In this document: piece after piece, positions 61,441 through 64,000 of the stretch
Layout of the letters: every line of letters starts with the position of its first letter
Position numbering within the stretch: the first letter of the stretch is position 1
From: Clostridioides difficile ATCC 9689 = DSM 1296
GTDB lineage: Bacteria > Bacillota > Clostridia > Peptostreptococcales > Peptostreptococcaceae
Direction of reading: 5' to 3'
Assembly (NCBI RefSeq): GCF_001077535.1
Contig: NZ_CP011968.1
Span: 310,001-374,000 of the forward strand
DNA: 64,000 bases
The notes under the pieces: generated by a model
Database searches by the model: none
Told to the model about the DNA's origin: nothing
The model's input: only the letters and a program-made list of their open reading frames with translations
Program-made: the position numbers and the translations under genes

Positions 61441-62541
61441 GTGAATTTATTGTTGGTTAAATTTAATAATTTATTAAAACAGTTCCAAACCCATAAAGAA
61501 GAATATGAACAGAAGATTAAGGATGTAATGGAAAGTGGATATTATATCCTTGGAAATGAAGTAAAGCATTTTGAAGAAGAATTTGCTAACTATGTAGGTA
61601 GCAAATATTGTGTTGGTTTAGCCAGTGGTTTAGATGCACTGATAATTGCTTTTAGAGCATTAGGAATAAGCGAAGGTGATGAAGTAATCGTGCAATCAAA
61701 TACATATATTGCTAGTGTTATGGGAATCAGTATAAATGGAGCAACACCAGTATTTGTAGAACCAAATGAATATTATAATATAGATTCATCTAAGATAGAA
61801 GAAAAGATAAATAGCAAAACAAAAGCTATATTAGTAGTGCATTTATATGGTCAAGCAAGTAATATGAAAGATATACAAGAATTATGTGATAAGTATAACT
61901 TGTATTTAATTGAAGATTGTGCTCAATCTCATGGAGCTAAATATGATGGAAAAATGACAGGAACATTTGGTGATATAGGTTGTTTTAGTTTTTATCCAAG
62001 TAAAAATTTGGGTGCATTTGGAGATGCAGGAGCTATAGTAACTAGTAATGAGGAAATAGCTGATAAAGTGAAAATTCTTAGAAACTATGGCTCAGAAAAG
62101 CGATATTATAATAAATTTGTCGGATATAATTCAAGATTGGACGAAATTCAGGCAGGTTTATTAAGAGTAAAACTTAAATATCTAAATGAAATTGAAATTG
62201 AAAAATCAAAAATCGTAGATAGATATCTTAATGAAATTAATAATCCCAAAGTCATACTTCCAAAGATAGAAAATAATTGTACTCATGTATGGCATTTATT
62301 TGTTTTACAAGTTGAAAAACGAGATACATTTATGGAATACTTAAAGAAAAATGGTATAGAGTCTATAATACATTATCCGATACCACCACATCTATCTGAA
62401 GCATATGCTTATTTGGGATATAAAAAGGGGAGTTTTAATATAGCTGAGAACTATTCAGATAAAGTTGTTAGTATACCTTTATTTATCGGTATGGAAGATG
62501 AAGAAGTTAGTTATATAATTAAAATTATAAATGAATATTAA
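61441..62541 (+). CDS. DegT/DnrJ/EryC1 aminotransferase, FdtB-like
   Basis: The PLP enzyme has [48 protein letters not shown] with the Schiff-base Lys, and [14 protein letters not shown]. Paired with the FdtA-like gene it should aminate C3 of the dTDP-keto sugar. Start is uncertain: GTG 61441 is two bases from AGG, while TTG 61450 has better spacing. It is the last gene of the glycan locus before the flgB control region. Confidence 0.92.
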   Translation: MNLLLVKFNNLLKQFQTHKEEYEQKIKDVMESGYYILGNEVKHFEEEFANYVGSKYCVGLASGLDALIIAFRALGISEGDEVIVQSNTYIASVMGISINGATPVFVEPNEYYNIDSSKIEEKINSKTKAILVVHLYGQASNMKDIQELCDKYNLYLIEDCAQSHGAKYDGKMTGTFGDIGCFSFYPSKNLGAFGDAGAIVTSNEEIADKVKILRNYGSEKRYYNKFVGYNSRLDEIQAGLLRVKLKYLNEIEIEKSKIVDRYLNEINNPKVILPKIENNCTHVWHLFVLQVEKRDTFMEYLKKNGIESIIHYPIPPHLSEAYAYLGYKKGSFNIAENYSDKVVSIPLFIGMEDEEVSYIIKIINEY

Positions 62542-62836
62542 ACTACTCATAATAATATCAAAAATAAATTTTTTATATATCATTTATTTAAGTTTCGTTA
62601 ATTGACATTTTTAAATATTGATATATTGTACAAATAAAATTGAAATATATGGAAAAATATAGAATTAAGATGAGATTTGTCTTATATTTTTATAAATTAA
62701 AAATATTTTCAAAGAGTTTATTATAAAATTCTAGAGTATAGTGTTTATAATATTTGTAATTATTGGTAACTAAATATAAAATATAAAATATTTGATTATA
62801 AACAAAAAAGATATTTAAAAAATTTGTTATTTATTG
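62542..62836 (+). other. AT-rich region ahead of the flagellar riboswitch
   Basis: No gene is visible. A TTGACA occurs at about 62605 with poor -10 candidates. The region probably holds promoters of the early flagellar operon. Confidence 0.4.
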
Positions 62837-62842
62837 TATACT
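62837..62842 (+). promoter_or_regulatory. -10 box of the flgB operon promoter
   Basis: TATACT follows TTG upstream and lies about 15 bases before the riboswitch aptamer, which fits the expected transcription start near 62850. A clear -35 is lacking. Confidence 0.45.
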
Positions 62843-62856
62843 TAAGTTAAAACTAA

Positions 62857-62946
62857 ATAGGCAAATCTAGAGAAATCTAGTGACGCAAAGCTATAGGGAC
62901 TAAGGTTTATATACATGAACTATGTCAGCCAGTTGCCAAAAAGAGT
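62857..62946 (+). ncRNA. Cyclic di-GMP-I riboswitch of the flgB operon
   Basis: The conserved class I aptamer blocks are present: GGCAAATCTAGAGAAATCTA, GTGACGCAAAGCTATAGGGA, CTAAGG, a variable stem, then GCCAGTTGCC. This is the known flagellar off-switch of C. difficile: c-di-GMP binding favours the downstream terminator and lowers flagellar and, indirectly, toxin gene expression. A second hairpin (CTAGGTGTA/TATACCTA, about 62949-62968) is part of the expression platform. Confidence 0.97.
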
Positions 62947-62979
62947 CCTAGGTGTATTGTATACCTAAGAAAAGTCTAG

Positions 62980-63007
62980 AATGACTGCCTTTTTGGCAGT
63001 CATTTTG
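62980..63007 (+). terminator. Riboswitch-controlled terminator
   Basis: ATGACTGCC and GGCAGTCAT are perfect nine-base arms around TTTTT, followed by TTTG. Being in the leader of flgB, it is the off-state terminator of the riboswitch. Confidence 0.88.
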
Positions 63008-63099
63008 TTATGAAAAAATCACTTTATTTCAGTAGAAAATACCTATAATTAACATACTTTACCAAATTATAACATAAAATAAAGAAAAATTATCTTAAA

Positions 63100-63313
63100 A
63101 AGTTACTATTTTACAAAAAATGACTTCTTTATTCGATTAAATAATCGCATTTCCATTACATATTACAATAATGTTTATCATTTTCATGGACTTCATTGAA
63201 AATAATATTAGTTTTCTATGAGTCCATGAAAATGATACATTATTGTATTAATGTAATGGAAATGCGATTAATTTAAATGAATAAAGAAGTCATTTTTTGT
63301 AATATAGCAACTT
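63100..63313. repeat. Flagellar switch: invertible element with long inverted repeats
   Basis: Left and right arms (63111-63134 and 63279-63302) are perfect 24-base inverted repeats (TGACTTCTTTATTC within), extended imperfectly to 63100 and 63313. The 144 bases between are themselves largely palindromic (TCGCATTTCCATTACAT, TCATTTTCATGGACT and their complements). This matches the phase-variable flagellar switch described in C. difficile, where site-specific inversion (RecV) in the flgB leader gives ON and OFF cells. Which orientation is present here cannot be decided from the sequence alone. Confidence 0.9.
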
Positions 63314-63367
63314 CATTTTTTTATTAATAAGCAAAATAAATAAAATATATTTTGAGGAGGAGTGAGT

Positions 63368-63685
63368 GTGAATACATATGACATTATAAAAATGGGATTA
63401 GATGCAACTAATTTAAGAAGTCAGACAATAGCAAATAATATAGCAAATATAAATACTGAAGGATATAAGAGACATTATGTAACTTTTGAAGAAACATTAA
63501 ATGATGCTATGCCCAAAATAGAAGAAAAAACAGATAATTCTAAAGGATTAAGAGTGGATGGCAATAATGTAGATATAGAAGAAGAAAAAGTAAACCAAGC
63601 AATGACAACATTACAATATAATGCTTTGATAAGTTTTGCAAATGGAAAAATAGCAATGACTAAATCAATAATAAGTGGGAGGTAA
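63368..63685 (+). CDS. flgB: Flagellar basal-body rod protein FlgB
   Basis: The GTG at 63368 is preferred, seven bases after GAGGAGG; an in-frame GTG at 63362 is too close. The 105-residue rod protein shows KMGLDATNLRSQTIANNIANINTEGYKR in key parts, with the ANNIAN signature, and the C-terminal helix ALISFANGKIAMTKSIISGR. It is the first gene of the early flagellar operon, under riboswitch and inversion control. Confidence 0.95.
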   Translation: MNTYDIIKMGLDATNLRSQTIANNIANINTEGYKRHYVTFEETLNDAMPKIEEKTDNSKGLRVDGNNVDIEEEKVNQAMTTLQYNALISFANGKIAMTKSIISGR

Positions 63686-63692
63686 TTAAAAG

Positions 63693-64000
63693 GTGAGTGT
63701 GTTCAGTGGAATGAGAATATCTGCTAGTGGATTAACAGCAGAAAGCTTGAAAATGGATATCATATCGTCCAATGTAGCTAATATAAATGCCACAAGAGGT
63801 CCAAATGGAGAAGCATATAGGAGAAAAGTTGTTTCATTTGAAGAAAACTATGATAATAAATTAGGTATGCTAGGAGTAAAAGTTACATCTGTTGAAGATG
63901 ATAAATCACCTCTTAAAAAAGTATATGACCCATCTCATCCAGATGCAAAGCCAAATGGATATGTAGAATATCCAAATGTAAATATATTGGTAGAAATGAC
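63693..64000 (+). CDS. flgC: Flagellar basal-body rod protein FlgC (partial, runs off the window)
   Basis: GTG 63693 lies ten bases after GGGAGG; a second GTG at 63699 is possible. The visible 102 residues begin [20 protein letters not shown] and contain [23 protein letters not shown], the FlgC rod signature, then [15 protein letters not shown]. The gene continues beyond the right edge. Confidence 0.95.
   Translation, partial: MSVFSGMRISASGLTAESLKMDIISSNVANINATRGPNGEAYRRKVVSFEENYDNKLGMLGVKVTSVEDDKSPLKKVYDPSHPDAKPNGYVEYPNVNILVEM

Noticed and set aside
1-64000. CRISPR arrays, tRNA or rRNA genes, insertion sequences
   Set aside because: I saw no regularly spaced direct repeats resembling the C. 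difficile CRISPR repeat, no tRNA-like cloverleaf with a T-loop, no rRNA and no transposase in either strand.

Overview
This window is AT-rich (roughly 70% A+T by eye) Firmicute DNA that I read as Clostridioides difficile. The main reasons are a CD27L-type endolysin, a TcdE-like holin, the flagellar gene order with paired fliS genes and fliW-csrA, a class I c-di-GMP riboswitch ahead of flgB, and an invertible-looking palindrome between that riboswitch and flgB. The post-flagellin genes resemble the 'type B' flagellin glycosylation locus of epidemic lineages, not the shorter locus of strain 630. This assignment rests on recognition, not on a database search.

Region 1 (1-6.5 kb) is the end of a prophage. 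It holds the tail of a structural gene, small phage genes, a holin and an endolysin, then an accessory block. That block contains a three-gene candidate anti-phage system: a PycTM-like membrane effector on the plus strand, convergent with a class III nucleotide cyclase fused to a degenerate NUDIX domain. The cyclase is translationally coupled to an ImmA/IrrE metallopeptidase. I read this as a Pycsar variant, and it is the best candidate for an undescribed system here. Two tandem short-RNA-like units and a small zinc-finger-like gene follow.

Region 2 (6.5-9.2 kb) is accessory and partly decayed. It has a candidate type I toxin-antitoxin locus, a c-di-GMP-I riboswitch on the minus strand with only gene remnants downstream, two BlaI/MecI-type repressors that share an upstream palindrome, and a small membrane ORF broken by a TGA.

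Region 3 (9.2-27.5 kb) is chromosomal. It contains a 5'-nucleotidase-like lipoprotein, a LysR regulator divergent from a two-gene chromate-type transporter, an alpha/beta hydrolase fragment, and a transglutaminase-UvrA-like ATPase fusion with a MerR-type operator-like promoter. These are followed by an EAL-domain phosphodiesterase, a fructose-family PTS operon with a GatZ/KbaZ-like protein and a HAD phosphatase, two CotF-like spore coat proteins and a nitroreductase.

Region 4 (27.5-38.9 kb) is the purine operon purE-C-F-M-N-H-D-L, with a good sigma-A promoter, a palindrome at the start of the leader and a strong terminator.

Region 5 (39-64 kb) is the motility region. rmlD-A-C-B makes dTDP-rhamnose. 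The late flagellar genes follow: lytic transglycosylase, YaaR-like, FliN-like, then a SigD-type promoter ahead of flgM, flgN, flgK, flgL, fliW, csrA, fliS1, fliS2, fliD, a FliT-like gene, and fliC behind its own SigD-type promoter. Next come three large glycosyltransferases and five modification genes: FemAB-like, ATP-grasp, ornithine-cyclodeaminase-like, FdtA-like and FdtB/DegT-like. Together these can build a rhamnose- and amino-sugar-containing, aminoacyl-decorated glycan on flagellin. The window ends with the c-di-GMP riboswitch, terminator and flagellar switch ahead of flgB and the start of flgC. An EAL phosphodiesterase and two c-di-GMP riboswitches lie in the same 64 kb.
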